Below, piece after piece: positions 50,640 through 59,000 of a stretch of DNA of 64,000 nt. The stretch comes from JADGHE01 sp035716025. GTDB taxonomy: Bacteria; Pseudomonadota; Alphaproteobacteria; Rhizobiales; Xanthobacteraceae. The DNA lies in the NCBI GenBank assembly GCA_035716025.1, contig DASTKH010000042.1, forward strand, positions 62,001-126,000, given 5' to 3'. Position numbers and translations under genes: made by a program. The notes under the pieces are model-generated. The model did not search any database, was not told the DNA's origin, and saw nothing but the letters and a program-made list of their open reading frames with translations. Within the stretch, counting starts at the first letter, position 1, and each line of letters begins with the position of its first letter.

Positions 50640-51470
50640 ATGGCTTTCCCGCCTTCCCGCATCGTCTGCCTGACCGAAGAGACCGTGGAGACTCTGTATC
50701 TTCTCGGAGAGGAGGCGCGCATCGTCGGCGTCTCCGGCTATGCGGTACGGCCGCCGCGCGTGCGCCGCGAGAAGCCGCGCGTATCGGCCTTCACCTCGGC
50801 GGACATCCCCAAGGTGCTCGCGCATGCGCCCGATCTCGTTCTCACCTTTTCGGATTTGCAGGCCGACATCGCCGCCGCCCTGATCCGCGAAGGCGTGGCG
50901 GTCCATGCCTTCAATCAGCGTACCGTCGCCGGCATCCTCGCGATGATCCGCACCGTCGGAGCGCTCGTCGGCGCCGCCGACAAGGCGGACCGTCTCGCCC
51001 GCGATCTCGCCCAGCATGTGGAGGCGGTGCGGCAGCGGGCCGTCGGCCTGACGCGCCGGCCGCGCGTCTATTTCGAGGAATGGGATACGCCGATGATCTC
51101 CGGCATCGGCTGGGTTTCGGAACTCATCGCGGCCGCCGGGGGCGTCGACATCTTTCCGGAGCTTTCCGCCGCGGCGGGCGCGAAGCAGCGGATCGTGGCC
51201 GCGGAAGAGGTCGTCGCCCGCGCGCCCGATATTATCGTCGGCTCCTGGTGCGGGAAGAAATTCGCCCCGGAAAAGGTGGCGTGCCGTCCCGGCTTCGCGG
51301 GCGTGCCGGCGGTGCGGACGGGCTGGCTGCGCGAGATCAAGTCGCCGCTCATCCTGCAGCCCGGGCCCGCCGCCCTCACGGAGGGGCTCGACGCGCTCTT
51401 CGCGATCGTCACCGCCTGGGCAGCAGACCCTGGCGGGGCCGCCGCGGCGGCGCTATCCAGGGCCCCGTGA
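50640..51470 (+). CDS. BtuF-like cobalamin-binding protein without a signal peptide
   Basis: A 276-residue protein of the periplasmic binding protein fold (cluster A, BtuF/FhuD type): RIVCLTEETVETLYLLGEE opens, SADIPKVLAHAPDLVLTFSDLQ and GILAMIRTVGALVGA follow, and the second lobe includes YFEEWDTPMISGIGW and PDIIVGSWCG. No signal peptide precedes it, so it is predicted to stay in the cytoplasm; such leaderless members are known in Rhizobiales. It lies 26 bases after modC and overlaps the ruvC start by four bases (GTGA), a link between metal transport and DNA-repair genes that is probably positional. Confidence 0.8.
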   Translation: MAFPPSRIVCLTEETVETLYLLGEEARIVGVSGYAVRPPRVRREKPRVSAFTSADIPKVLAHAPDLVLTFSDLQADIAAALIREGVAVHAFNQRTVAGILAMIRTVGALVGAADKADRLARDLAQHVEAVRQRAVGLTRRPRVYFEEWDTPMISGIGWVSELIAAAGGVDIFPELSAAAGAKQRIVAAEEVVARAPDIIVGSWCGKKFAPEKVACRPGFAGVPAVRTGWLREIKSPLILQPGPAALTEGLDALFAIVTAWAADPGGAAAAALSRAP

Positions 51471-51976
51471 GCCGCGCCCCGATTCGCATTCTCGGCATCG
51501 ATCCCGGTCTCCGCCGCACCGGATGGGGGGTTATCGCGGCCGACGGGAACCGCCTCGTCTATCTCGCCTGCGGCTCGATCGCGACGGATGACAAGACCGA
51601 CCTCGCCGCGCGGCTGGTCCGCATCCACGACGGGCTTTCCCGCGTCGTCGCCGAGCACCGGCCTGACGAGGCGGCGGTGGAAGCGACCTTCGTCAACAAG
51701 GACGCCGCGGCGACTCTCAAGCTCGGTCAGGCACGGGGCGTTGCCCTCCTGGTGCCGGCGCGCGCCGGGCTCGCGGTTGCCGAATACGCCCCCAATCTGG
51801 TGAAGAAGACCATCGTGGGCGCTGGCCACGGCGAGAAGGTGCAAATCCGGATGATGGTCGGCGTGCTTTTGCCGCGCGCCGCCCCCCCGACGCATGATGC
51901 CGCCGATGCCTTGGCGGTGGCGGTGACGCATGCGCACCATCGCATGCGGGCTTGGGCGAGGACGGCGGCAGGATGA
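51467..51976 (+). CDS. ruvC: Holliday junction resolvase RuvC
   Basis: A 169-residue RNase H-fold endonuclease. Catalytic acids are visible: Asp12 in GIDPGLRRTGWG, Glu72 in AAVEATFVNK, and Asp144 and Asp147 in HDAADALAVA. It cuts Holliday junctions with RuvAB during recombination repair. The GTG start overlaps the stop of the BtuF-like gene. ruvA follows after 70 bases and ruvB after two inserted GNAT genes. Confidence 0.96.
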   Translation: MSRAPIRILGIDPGLRRTGWGVIAADGNRLVYLACGSIATDDKTDLAARLVRIHDGLSRVVAEHRPDEAAVEATFVNKDAAATLKLGQARGVALLVPARAGLAVAEYAPNLVKKTIVGAGHGEKVQIRMMVGVLLPRAAPPTHDAADALAVAVTHAHHRMRAWARTAAG

Positions 51977-52046
51977 GTGGAGCGGTTGGCCATGTTCGGC
52001 GCGTGATCCGCCGCGCGGCCGCGCGGTTCGTCGGGGCGGGTTGCGG

Positions 52047-52664
52047 ATGATCGGCAAGCTGAAAGGTACGATCGACTCCTACGGCGAGGACTTCGTGATC
52101 GTCGATGTGGGAGGGGTCGGCTATATGGTGCACTGCTCGGCGCTCACCCTGCAGGCGCTGCCGCCGATCGGCCAGGCGGTGACGCTTTCGATCGAGACCC
52201 ATGTTCGGGAGGACCAGATCCGTCTTTTCGGGTTTCTGTCCGATCTTGAGCGCGAATGGTTCCGCCTGTTGCAGACGGTGCAGGGTGTCGGCACGCGTGT
52301 CGCCCTCTCGGTGCTCGGGACCCTGAAACCCGCCGATCTTGCGACCGCGGTGGCGATGCGCGATCGGGCCGCGATCGCGCGCGCGCCGGGCGTTGGGCCC
52401 AAGGTCGCGGAGCGGATCGTGACCGAGCTCAAGGACAAGGCGCCGGCCTATGCCGCTGTCGATTCGGCGGTCGTGCGGCTCTCCGGGGCGGTTGACGAGC
52501 GGCGCGCCCCGCAGGCCGTATCGGATGCTGTCTCGGCATTAATCAATCTCGGTTATGCTCAGGCGCAGGCGGCCGCCGCGATCGCGGCGGCGGCGCGAGA
52601 GGCCGGGGAAGGGGCCGATGCCGCCCGGTTGATCCGCCTCGGGCTGAAGGAGCTGTCGCGGTGA
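52047..52664 (+). CDS. ruvA: Holliday junction branch-migration protein RuvA
   Basis: A 205-residue protein with the three RuvA domains: N-terminal OB fold (MIGKLKGTIDSYGEDFVIVDVGGVGYMV), central helix-hairpin-helix pair (GVGTRVALSVLGTLKP and APGVGPKVAERIVTELKDK) and C-terminal RuvB-binding domain (AVSDAVSALINLGYAQAQAAAAI). It binds the four-way junction as a tetramer. Its stop overlaps the first GNAT gene start (GTGA). Confidence 0.96.
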   Translation: MIGKLKGTIDSYGEDFVIVDVGGVGYMVHCSALTLQALPPIGQAVTLSIETHVREDQIRLFGFLSDLEREWFRLLQTVQGVGTRVALSVLGTLKPADLATAVAMRDRAAIARAPGVGPKVAERIVTELKDKAPAYAAVDSAVVRLSGAVDERRAPQAVSDAVSALINLGYAQAQAAAAIAAAAREAGEGADAARLIRLGLKELSR

Positions 52665-53146
52665 GCGAGGACGGGCCGGACCTGGAGATCAGGCCGATGC
52701 CGCGCGAGCGGCTCGTGGAACTGCTGACGCTTCGCTGGCCGGATCAGAACATGTTCCTGTGCGGGCGCTTCGTCGGGCCCGAAGATGTGGAGGGCATCGG
52801 GGCCTTTGCCGGCGAACGCCTGCATGGGGTTGCGACATGGATGATCATGGGCCGCGTGATGCACGTCATTGCCGTCAACGCGTTTACGGAACTGCGCGGG
52901 GTTGGTGCCCGGCTCGTTGAGGCCATGATCGTCGAGGCGCGCGAGCAAGGGCTTGCGCTCTTGCGCGCAACCGTGAGCAACGACAATGTTGTGGGCCTGC
53001 GCTTCTATCAAAAGCGGGGATTTCGCGTCACGGGGCTCAATCGCGGAATCTTCGACGTAATGCGCCATGTCAAGCCGTCCATCCCTCGGACCGGGCTTGA
53101 CGGCATACCCATGCGCGACGAATTCGAACTTGAACTGGAACTCTAA
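52661..53146 (+). CDS. GNAT-family N-acetyltransferase (first of tandem pair)
   Basis: A 161-residue GNAT protein. The acetyl-CoA binding region is TELRGVGARLVEAMIVEAREQGL (about residues 84-106; motif RGxGA), and VSNDNVVGLRFYQKRGFRV is the typical C-terminal NDNxxAxxFYxxxGF motif. Substrate unknown. It starts inside the ruvA stop and is followed 28 bases later by a clear paralogue. Both end VKPSIP-/LKPSIP-, GIPMRDE-, a shared tail not common in the GNAT fold. Confidence 0.85.
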   Translation: MSEDGPDLEIRPMPRERLVELLTLRWPDQNMFLCGRFVGPEDVEGIGAFAGERLHGVATWMIMGRVMHVIAVNAFTELRGVGARLVEAMIVEAREQGLALLRATVSNDNVVGLRFYQKRGFRVTGLNRGIFDVMRHVKPSIPRTGLDGIPMRDEFELELEL

Positions 53147-53173
53147 AGGGGGCCCCGCTGCGGGGAAGGGCAG

Positions 53174-53662
53174 GTGACGCAAGAGCGTCCGATTTTCGAA
53201 ATCCGGCCCATGACGGACCGCGCCAGCCTGGAGGAGTTGTTGCGCCTGCGCTGGAGCGACGGAACGATTTTCGTGCGGGGCCGCTTGCTTGCGCCCCAGG
53301 ATGTGGAGGCGCTCGGCGCGTATCTGGACGGCCGCCTGCAGGGCGTGGCGACATGGCGGATCGAGCAGGGCACCCTCTATCTGCTCACGCTCAACAACAT
53401 CACCGATCGGCGGGGGGTCGGAGTGGCGCTGCTCGGGGCGATGCTGGACATGGGCCGCCGTAAGGGATTCCCGTTCATGCGGGCGATGTTGAGCAACGAT
53501 AACATTCCGGCGCTGCGCTTCTATCAGAAGCGCGGCTTCCGCATCGTCGCCGTCCATTCGGGCGTGGTCGACATGATGCGGTCGCTGAAACCGTCGATTC
53601 CGGAAATCGGCTTCGACGGCATACCGATGCGCGACGAGATCGAGCTGGAGATCGTGCTTTGA
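53174..53662 (+). CDS. GNAT-family N-acetyltransferase (second of tandem pair)
   Basis: A 162-residue paralogue of the preceding protein. It has TDRRGVGVALLGAMLDMGRRKG as the acetyl-CoA loop and LSNDNIPALRFYQKRGFRI near the end, with the same tail (SLKPSIPEIGFDGIPMRDEIELE). The start is a GTG. It overlaps the ruvB start (TTTGA), so it is coupled to that gene. The duplication is old enough for clear divergence. Confidence 0.85.
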   Translation: MTQERPIFEIRPMTDRASLEELLRLRWSDGTIFVRGRLLAPQDVEALGAYLDGRLQGVATWRIEQGTLYLLTLNNITDRRGVGVALLGAMLDMGRRKGFPFMRAMLSNDNIPALRFYQKRGFRIVAVHSGVVDMMRSLKPSIPEIGFDGIPMRDEIELEIVL

Positions 53663-54711
53663 GCCCGGTGGCGCCTGCGCACCGCGTGGTCACGCCCGAG
53701 CGCCGCGAGGACGACGCGGCGGAGGCCTCGCTGCGGCCTCAGCGGCTTGCCGAATTTGTCGGGCAGGAGCAGGCGCGGGCGAATCTCGACGTGTTTATTC
53801 AGGCGGCGCGGGCGCGGGGGGAGGCGCTTGATCACGTGCTGTTCGTCGGCCCGCCCGGGCTCGGCAAGACGACGCTCGCGCAGATCGTGGCGCGCGAGCT
53901 CGGCGTCAATTTCCGTGCGACCTCCGGACCGGTGATCGCCAAGGCCGGTGATCTCGCTGCCTTGCTCACCAATCTCGAAGAGCGGGATGTTCTCTTCATC
54001 GACGAAATTCATCGTCTCAACCCGGCGGTCGAAGAAATCCTCTATCCCGCGATGGAGGATTTCCAGCTCGATCTCATCATCGGCGAAGGGCCGGCCGCGC
54101 GCTCGGTGAAGATCGATCTCGCCAGATTCACCCTCATCGGGGCGACGACCCGGGCCGGACTGCTTACGACGCCCCTGCGGGACCGTTTCGGGATCCCGGT
54201 GCGGCTCAACTTCTATACCGAGGCGGAGCTCGAGCAGATCGTCAGGCGCGGCGCGCGCGTGCTCGGAATCGGCATGACGGGCGACGGCGCGAACGAGATC
54301 GCGCGCCGCGCACGCGGCACGCCGCGCGTCGCGGGGCGCCTGTTGCGACGGGTGCGCGACTTCGCGCATGTCGCCAAGGCCGACGCCATCGACCGCGCCA
54401 TTGCGGATCGCGCCCTCACCGAGCTCGAGGTCGATGCGGCCGGCCTCGATGCCATGGACCGGCGTTATCTCTCGACGATCGCGCTCAATTACGGTGGCGG
54501 CCCGGTCGGGGTGGAAACGATTGCCGCGGCACTTTCCGAGCCGCGCGATGCAATCGAGGACATTATCGAGCCGTTCCTTATTCAGCGCGGCTTCCTGCAG
54601 CGCACGCCGCGTGGACGGCTGCTCACCGGCCATGCCTTTCGCCACCTCGGTCTTGCCGAGCCGAGGCGCGACCCGGCTCAGTTCGGCCTCTTCGGGGGAG
54701 AGGAGGCCTAG
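53659..54711 (+). CDS. ruvB: Holliday junction branch-migration helicase RuvB
   Basis: A 350-residue AAA+ ATPase. Walker A GPPGLGKTT is at about residues 64-72, Walker B is LFIDEIHRLN, sensor ARFTLIGATTRAGLLTTPLRDRFG and the arginine-finger region are present; the C-terminal winged helix (RTPRGRLLTGHAFRHLG) binds DNA. It drives branch migration with RuvA. The start is TTG at 53659 overlapping the upstream stop; a GTG nine bases on is an alternative, since the extreme N-terminus is variable. Confidence 0.96.
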   Translation: MSPVAPAHRVVTPERREDDAAEASLRPQRLAEFVGQEQARANLDVFIQAARARGEALDHVLFVGPPGLGKTTLAQIVARELGVNFRATSGPVIAKAGDLAALLTNLEERDVLFIDEIHRLNPAVEEILYPAMEDFQLDLIIGEGPAARSVKIDLARFTLIGATTRAGLLTTPLRDRFGIPVRLNFYTEAELEQIVRRGARVLGIGMTGDGANEIARRARGTPRVAGRLLRRVRDFAHVAKADAIDRAIADRALTELEVDAAGLDAMDRRYLSTIALNYGGGPVGVETIAAALSEPRDAIEDIIEPFLIQRGFLQRTPRGRLLTGHAFRHLGLAEPRRDPAQFGLFGGEEA

Positions 54712-54814
54712 CCTCGCTCGACGGAAGAATCGCGGAAGGTCATGAAGTTTGCATACGCGTCGTATAAGGCCGCGGGTCGGGCGGCAGGGCAGATTTTAGG
54801 CGTGACGTAGCGAG

Positions 54815-55324
54815 ATGTCGGCAGTGAAGTCCGTTCCGCTCGCCGGCGAAGTCCGGGATGGCCGTCATATCCTTGCGGTGCGCGTCTATTACGAGGACAC
54901 CGACTTTTCCGGCGTCGTCTATCACGCGAGCTATCTGCGGTTCATGGAGCGTGGTCGGACCGATTATCTGCGGCTGCACGGCACCGATCACCGGGCGATG
55001 TTCGAGGCGGCCGAGCGGGATTCGCCGGGCTTCGCCTTCGTGGTTCGCTCGATGCAGATCGAGTTCCTCAAGCCGGCGCGGATGGACGACCTGCTGGAAG
55101 TCTGGACCGAACCGCGCGAGGTTGGGGGGGCCTCCGCCGTGCTGTTTCAGCGGGTGGCCCGCGACGGCGAATCGCTTGTCGAAGCGACGGTGCGGTTCGC
55201 CTGCGTCCGGGGGGGAAAGCCGCAGCGCCTGCCGGAGCCCCTGCGCGCGGCCCTGCGGGCCGATCGGAAGGCGCTTGCCTCGAGGCCGGCATCGGCTCGG
55301 GCATCGACGCGGCCCTCCGATTAA
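54815..55324 (+). CDS. ybgC: Tol-Pal-associated acyl-CoA thioesterase YbgC
   Basis: A 169-residue hot-dog thioesterase. The catalytic Asp30 sits in VRVYYEDTDFSGVVYHASYLRFMERGRTDYL, the exact YbgC pattern, and a C-terminal tail of about 30 residues is rich in Arg/Ala/Ser. Members hydrolyse short-chain or hydroxybenzoyl CoA esters and usually lead the tol operon. Here a TetR gene, a DUF2852 gene and an MFS gene lie between it and tolQ, so it is not contiguous with tolQRAB. Confidence 0.93.
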   Translation: MSAVKSVPLAGEVRDGRHILAVRVYYEDTDFSGVVYHASYLRFMERGRTDYLRLHGTDHRAMFEAAERDSPGFAFVVRSMQIEFLKPARMDDLLEVWTEPREVGGASAVLFQRVARDGESLVEATVRFACVRGGKPQRLPEPLRAALRADRKALASRPASARASTRPSD

Positions 55325-55342
55325 TGTAATACCTTTTTACAT
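55324..55342. promoter_or_regulatory. Inverted repeat on the start codon of a TetR gene
   Basis: ATGTAA (55324-55329) and TTACAT (55337-55342) form a perfect 6-7-6 inverted repeat that overlaps the start codon of the TetR gene and the stop codon of ybgC. It is a good candidate for autorepression. Confidence 0.55.
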
Positions 55343-55985
55343 GCGATGGACGGGACAGGGCGGCCGCGGGCCGCGGGGCTATCATCACGGCAATCTCAAA
55401 GAGGCGTTGGTGCGTGCCGCGCTTGAGCTGATCGCCGAGAAGGGGCCGGCGGGATTCACATTCGCGGAGGCCGCGCGCTGGGCAGGGGTGAGCCCTGCCG
55501 CGCCCTATCGTCATTTCCGCGACCGGGACGATCTTCTTTCGGACGTTGCCCGCCGCGGATTCACGGCGTTCGAGCAAGCCCTAAGAGAGGCGTGGGACGG
55601 CGGACGGCCGGAGCCCTTCAAGGCGTTCGAACGACTGGGCCGTGCGTATCTCGACTTCGCCAGGCGCGAGCCGGCTTATTATTCGGCGATGTTCGAGGCA
55701 GGCATCCCGCTCGACCGCGATCCCGGCCTGCGCGAAGCCGGCGACCGCGCCTTCGCGGTGCTGCGGACGGCAGCCGAACATCTTGTGGCGCAGGCGCCGG
55801 CCGGGCTGAAACCTCCGGCCCTCATGGTGGCGCTTCACGTCTGGTCGATGGCGCACGGAATTGCCTCGCTGTTCGGCCGGGGTGACTCCGCACGTCGCGC
55901 TCTGCCGATGAGTGCCGAGGAACTCCTGGAGGCAGGCGTACTCATCTACCTGCAAGGCCTGGGACTCGTTCCGCCGTTGCGTTGA
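55341..55985 (+). CDS. TetR/AcrR-family regulator (WHG-domain type)
   Basis: A 214-residue regulator. The DNA-binding domain spans about residues 14-62 (HHGNLKEALVRAALELIAEKG, then FAEAARWAGVSPAAPYRHF). The C-terminal half (EPAYYSAMFEAG and VALHVWSMAHGIASLFG) matches the TetR_C_33/WHG domain. It overlaps an inverted repeat at 55324 that may be its own operator. It precedes the DUF2852 gene, whose promoter also carries a strong palindrome, so both are probably controlled here. Confidence 0.9.
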   Translation: MRWTGQGGRGPRGYHHGNLKEALVRAALELIAEKGPAGFTFAEAARWAGVSPAAPYRHFRDRDDLLSDVARRGFTAFEQALREAWDGGRPEPFKAFERLGRAYLDFARREPAYYSAMFEAGIPLDRDPGLREAGDRAFAVLRTAAEHLVAQAPAGLKPPALMVALHVWSMAHGIASLFGRGDSARRALPMSAEELLEAGVLIYLQGLGLVPPLR

Positions 55986-56030
55986 GCGCTGCTGGGTAGG
56001 CGAACCGGACAAAAAAATTTCGCCGCGCCC

Positions 56031-56081
56031 TTGCAACCGAAGCGGAATGCGGGTAGTTATGTGAATGTGATTAACATTCAC
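56031..56081 (+). promoter_or_regulatory. Promoter with palindromic operator for DUF2852 gene
   Basis: TTGCAA (56031-56036) and TAGTTA (56054-56059) lie exactly 17 bases apart. Immediately after the -10 element, GTGAATGT-GATTA-ACATTCAC (56061-56081) is a perfect 8-5-8 inverted repeat that would cover the transcription start. A repressor bound there would block the gene. The TetR protein encoded directly upstream is the obvious candidate, although its own inverted repeat at 55324 has a different sequence. Confidence 0.65.
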
Positions 56082-56098
56082 GCTCACGAGGCCCCGCG

Positions 56099-56548
56099 AT
56101 GTCGATAGCTGAACGCGTCTACGAAAATCCGGGCGAGCGCTGCTGGCGCGGTCCGTTCGTTCGGATCCACCCCGCATGGATCGTCCTCCTGGTCCTCGGT
56201 TTCATCGTCTGGTGGCCGCTGGGTCTCGCGATCCTCGTTTTCACACTGTGGAGCAAGAACATGGGTTGTTTCGGTGGCGATCGCTGGCAGCGAAAAATGC
56301 AGCGAATGGAAGAGAGAGTGGGACGGCTGCGCGAGCGGATGGAAGGGTTCGGCGGCGGTCATCCTTCGAGCGGCAATCGGGCCTTCGACGAATATCGCGC
56401 CGAAACGCTCCGCCGTCTGGAAGAGGAGCAGCGGGAGTTCCAGGCCTTTCTCGAGCGGCTCCGCTTCGCCAAGGACAAGACCGAATTCGACCAGTTCATG
56501 GCCGAACGCCGCAATCGCGGCGGCGCGGCCCCGCAGGAGCAGGCCTGA
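56099..56548 (+). CDS. DUF2852 membrane protein
   Basis: A 149-residue protein of unknown function, typical of Rhizobiales. One strongly hydrophobic segment (about residues 25-50, with WIVLLVLGFIVWWPLGLAIL) is followed by a cytoplasmic charged helical region (RMEERVGRLRERMEGF and RRLEEEQREFQAFLERL) that looks like a coiled coil. A proper promoter with a palindrome precedes it and a hairpin terminator follows, so it is a monocistronic, regulated gene. A stress role is a guess. Confidence 0.75.
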   Translation: MSIAERVYENPGERCWRGPFVRIHPAWIVLLVLGFIVWWPLGLAILVFTLWSKNMGCFGGDRWQRKMQRMEERVGRLRERMEGFGGGHPSSGNRAFDEYRAETLRRLEEEQREFQAFLERLRFAKDKTEFDQFMAERRNRGGAAPQEQA

Positions 56549-56567
56549 TCGTGCTCGTCGCGCAATG

Positions 56568-56598
56568 ACGCCGCCCGTCAGGTTCTGGCGGGCGGCGT
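56568..56598 (+). terminator. Rho-independent terminator after the DUF2852 gene
   Basis: ACGCCGCCCGTCA pairs with TGGCGGGCGGCGT (13 base pairs with one G-U) around a five-base loop and is followed by TTTCGTT. It lies 20 bases after the stop. Confidence 0.7.
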
Positions 56599-56667
56599 TT
56601 CGTTGCGGTCTCGGGTTCGGGCGCCGCGCGCAAGGGGGCGGTCGGCATCGGGACGGCGCAACCGGCG

Positions 56668-57891
56668 TCAAGCCGGATTGAATTTGGATTTTTGCCGCGA
56701 CCACCACAGAAACAGCGGCCCGGTGAGAATTCCGAGGGTAAGGACAGCGAAACTCGCCGACCAGGCCGACGGCGACAGCGGGCCGCCCGCCGCGTCGAGC
56801 GCAACGCCCACGATCCAGGCCCCCAAAGCCGAGGTTCCGAATCCGACCGAGGAGTGCAGGGCCATCGTGGCGCCGCGGAATGCGGGGTTGGCGCGCGCGC
56901 TCATCCCCGAGGTGAGGGCTCCCGAGTCCCCGTTGATCGTCATCGCGTGAACGAGCACCAACGCAAGCAGCAGCGCCGGCGAGAGCGCGGTCGAGAGGCC
57001 CAGCAGGACGAGCAGGAGGGCCGAGGTGACCTGAATGGCCGAAATGGCCCGATGGCGGCCGAAACGGATCGCGGCCTCGTTTCCGAAAATGCTCGCCGGC
57101 ATCGCGAGCACCGTGACGAGAACGCTGACGGCGACGGGCGAGAGGATCGCGGCGCCGCCGTTTTGCGCCGCCACGAAGGTCCAGAACGCCACGATCCAGG
57201 TACGAATGCCGTAAAGCTCGAAACAGTGCGCGCCGTAGCCGAGGACGTAGCCGAGGGCCGGCCGGTTGCGAAAGACCGGACCGAGATCGAGCAGTCGCCT
57301 GTTCGTCGGCGGCGGCGGGGCAGGGGCGAGCAGCAGGCACACCGAAACCATCAGGAGCGGACCAAGGCCCGTGACCAGGAAGGCGATCCGCCAGCCGAAG
57401 CGATCGGCGACAAGCTGCGAAACGAGGAAGGAGAGCCCAACTCCGAAGGAGTAGCTCGCCGTGTAGAAGGTTATCGAACGGGAGCTTTCCCCCGGCGCAA
57501 GCCGGTCGGTCAGGGCCTTGAGACCGGGCATATAGGCTCCGGCAAAGCCGATGCCGGCAAGGCCCCAGAGAGGAATCGCGGACCACAAGCCTTGCGCCAA
57601 AAGCCCGAACGCAAGCGTGGCGAGGCCGCTGACGGCTGAGCCGGCGAGCAGAATATAGCGCGCGTCGACCCGGTCCGTCAGCGTGGTCAACAGCGGGACC
57701 GCCAGCATATAACCGAAGGCGAAGGCGCTCGCCATTGCCCCCGCCTCGCTGCCCGAGAGACCCCATTCCGGCATCAAATGCTGAGGCATGGTGGCAGGCA
57801 CGGCAACGTGCGGCAGCAGGTTGCCCACCTGGCCGATGCACATCGCAAGAACGAGGGGCCGCCCCGACAGTCCCATGCCGGGATCGTGCAC
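56668..57891 (-). CDS. MFS transporter
   Basis: A 407-residue membrane protein with 12 hydrophobic segments in two halves. The loop-2/3 region after TM2 carries the family-type DRVDARYILLAGSAVSG, and GFAGAYMPGLKALTDRLAPGESSRS is in the first half. The first-half motif fits the general MFS pattern but does not indicate a substrate. It lies on the opposite strand between the DUF2852 terminator and tolQ. Likely an efflux pump or uptake permease; unresolved. Confidence 0.88.
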   Translation of the reverse strand: MHDPGMGLSGRPLVLAMCIGQVGNLLPHVAVPATMPQHLMPEWGLSGSEAGAMASAFAFGYMLAVPLLTTLTDRVDARYILLAGSAVSGLATLAFGLLAQGLWSAIPLWGLAGIGFAGAYMPGLKALTDRLAPGESSRSITFYTASYSFGVGLSFLVSQLVADRFGWRIAFLVTGLGPLLMVSVCLLLAPAPPPPTNRRLLDLGPVFRNRPALGYVLGYGAHCFELYGIRTWIVAFWTFVAAQNGGAAILSPVAVSVLVTVLAMPASIFGNEAAIRFGRHRAISAIQVTSALLLVLLGLSTALSPALLLALVLVHAMTINGDSGALTSGMSARANPAFRGATMALHSSVGFGTSALGAWIVGVALDAAGGPLSPSAWSASFAVLTLGILTGPLFLWWSRQKSKFNPA

Positions 57892-58279
57892 ATTCGCGCC
57901 TTGTCGCGCAAACGCGTTTTCCCGTCGTCATGGGGCGAACGGAAGGAGGAGAAACGGCTGGCGCCCGGACCGGGAAAGCGCGAATAAACCGGTTCTTAAC
58001 CATGCGTGCTGCTGTTTAGGGCGAGCAATGGAAGGCTTTCGGGGTCGGGGCCGAGCCGATCCGCGGCCCGGATGGCAACCGCAAGGAATTCGGGAAGTCG
58101 CGGGTCCAAGCCCAAGTTTCGTCACGTTTGGCCTGAATTCGGTAACAGCCGGCGCCGTCCGGCCCGATTTTCCGAAAGACCGGGTAGCATGGGCGGCGTG
58201 CGGGAGCGCCCGCGTTGCCGTGTCCTTGCGGCCCCGCCGTGGCCAGGCACGTCTCCTGGCGCAGAAAGGGAACCGACCC
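57892..58279 (+). promoter_or_regulatory. Upstream region of tolQ
   Basis: These 388 bases hold no convincing gene. TTAACCAT at 57996-58003 matches one half of the alphaproteobacterial CtrA recognition sequence; the partner half is not clear. The region divides the tol genes from the divergent MFS gene and probably carries promoters for both. Confidence 0.35.
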
Positions 58280-58993
58280 ATGAATCCTGCCGACGTGGCA
58301 CAGTCGGCGCTGCCGCTCTCTTCCTCCGATCTGTCGATCTTCGGCCTGTTCTGGAGCGCCCACTACGTCGTCAAGGCCGTCATGATCGGCCTGCTGCTCT
58401 GTTCGGTCTGGGTATGGGCGATCGCGATCGACAAGCTCCTGCTTTATGCCCGCACGCGCCGCGCGATGAACCGCTTCGAACAGGCGTTCTGGTCGGGGCA
58501 GTCGCTGGAGGAACTCTACCGCACCCTTTCGGCGCGGCCCGTGCATTCGATGGCCGCGCTTTTCGTTGCGGCGATGCGGGAATGGAAGCGAAGCTTCGAA
58601 GGGCCGTCGCGCTCCTTCGCGGGCCTGCAGATGCGTATCGAAAAGGTGATGGAGGTCACGATCACGCGCGAAGTCGAGCGCCTCGAGAAAAATCTGCTGG
58701 TGCTCGCCACAGTCGGTTCGGCAGGCCCGTTCATCGGCCTCTTCGGCACGGTGTGGGGCATCATGACGAGCTTTCAGTCGATTGCGGCTTCCAAGAACAC
58801 CTCGCTCGCGGTGGTCGCGCCGGGCATCGCGGAAGCGCTGTTTGCGACAGCAATTGGCCTGATTGCTGCCATTCCGGCGACGATTTTCTACAACAAGCTG
58901 ATCGCCGAGGTAAATCGGCAGTCGCAAAGACTCGAGGGGTTCGCTGACGAATTCGCCGCGATCCTCTCGCGGCAGATCGACGAGCGCTTGTGA
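58280..58993 (+). CDS. tolQ: Tol-Pal system protein TolQ
   Basis: A 237-residue inner-membrane protein with three hydrophobic segments (about residues 25-50, 140-160 and 180-200), the MotA/ExbB/TolQ domain. KNLLVLATVGSAGPFIGLFGTVWGIM and GIAEALFATAIGLIAAIPATIFYN are diagnostic. TolQ and TolR form a proton-driven motor that energises TolA at the envelope. It starts the tolQRAB run, with AAAGGG upstream of the ATG. Confidence 0.96.
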   Translation: MNPADVAQSALPLSSSDLSIFGLFWSAHYVVKAVMIGLLLCSVWVWAIAIDKLLLYARTRRAMNRFEQAFWSGQSLEELYRTLSARPVHSMAALFVAAMREWKRSFEGPSRSFAGLQMRIEKVMEVTITREVERLEKNLLVLATVGSAGPFIGLFGTVWGIMTSFQSIAASKNTSLAVVAPGIAEALFATAIGLIAAIPATIFYNKLIAEVNRQSQRLEGFADEFAAILSRQIDERL

Positions 58994-59000
58994 GGGGGCA

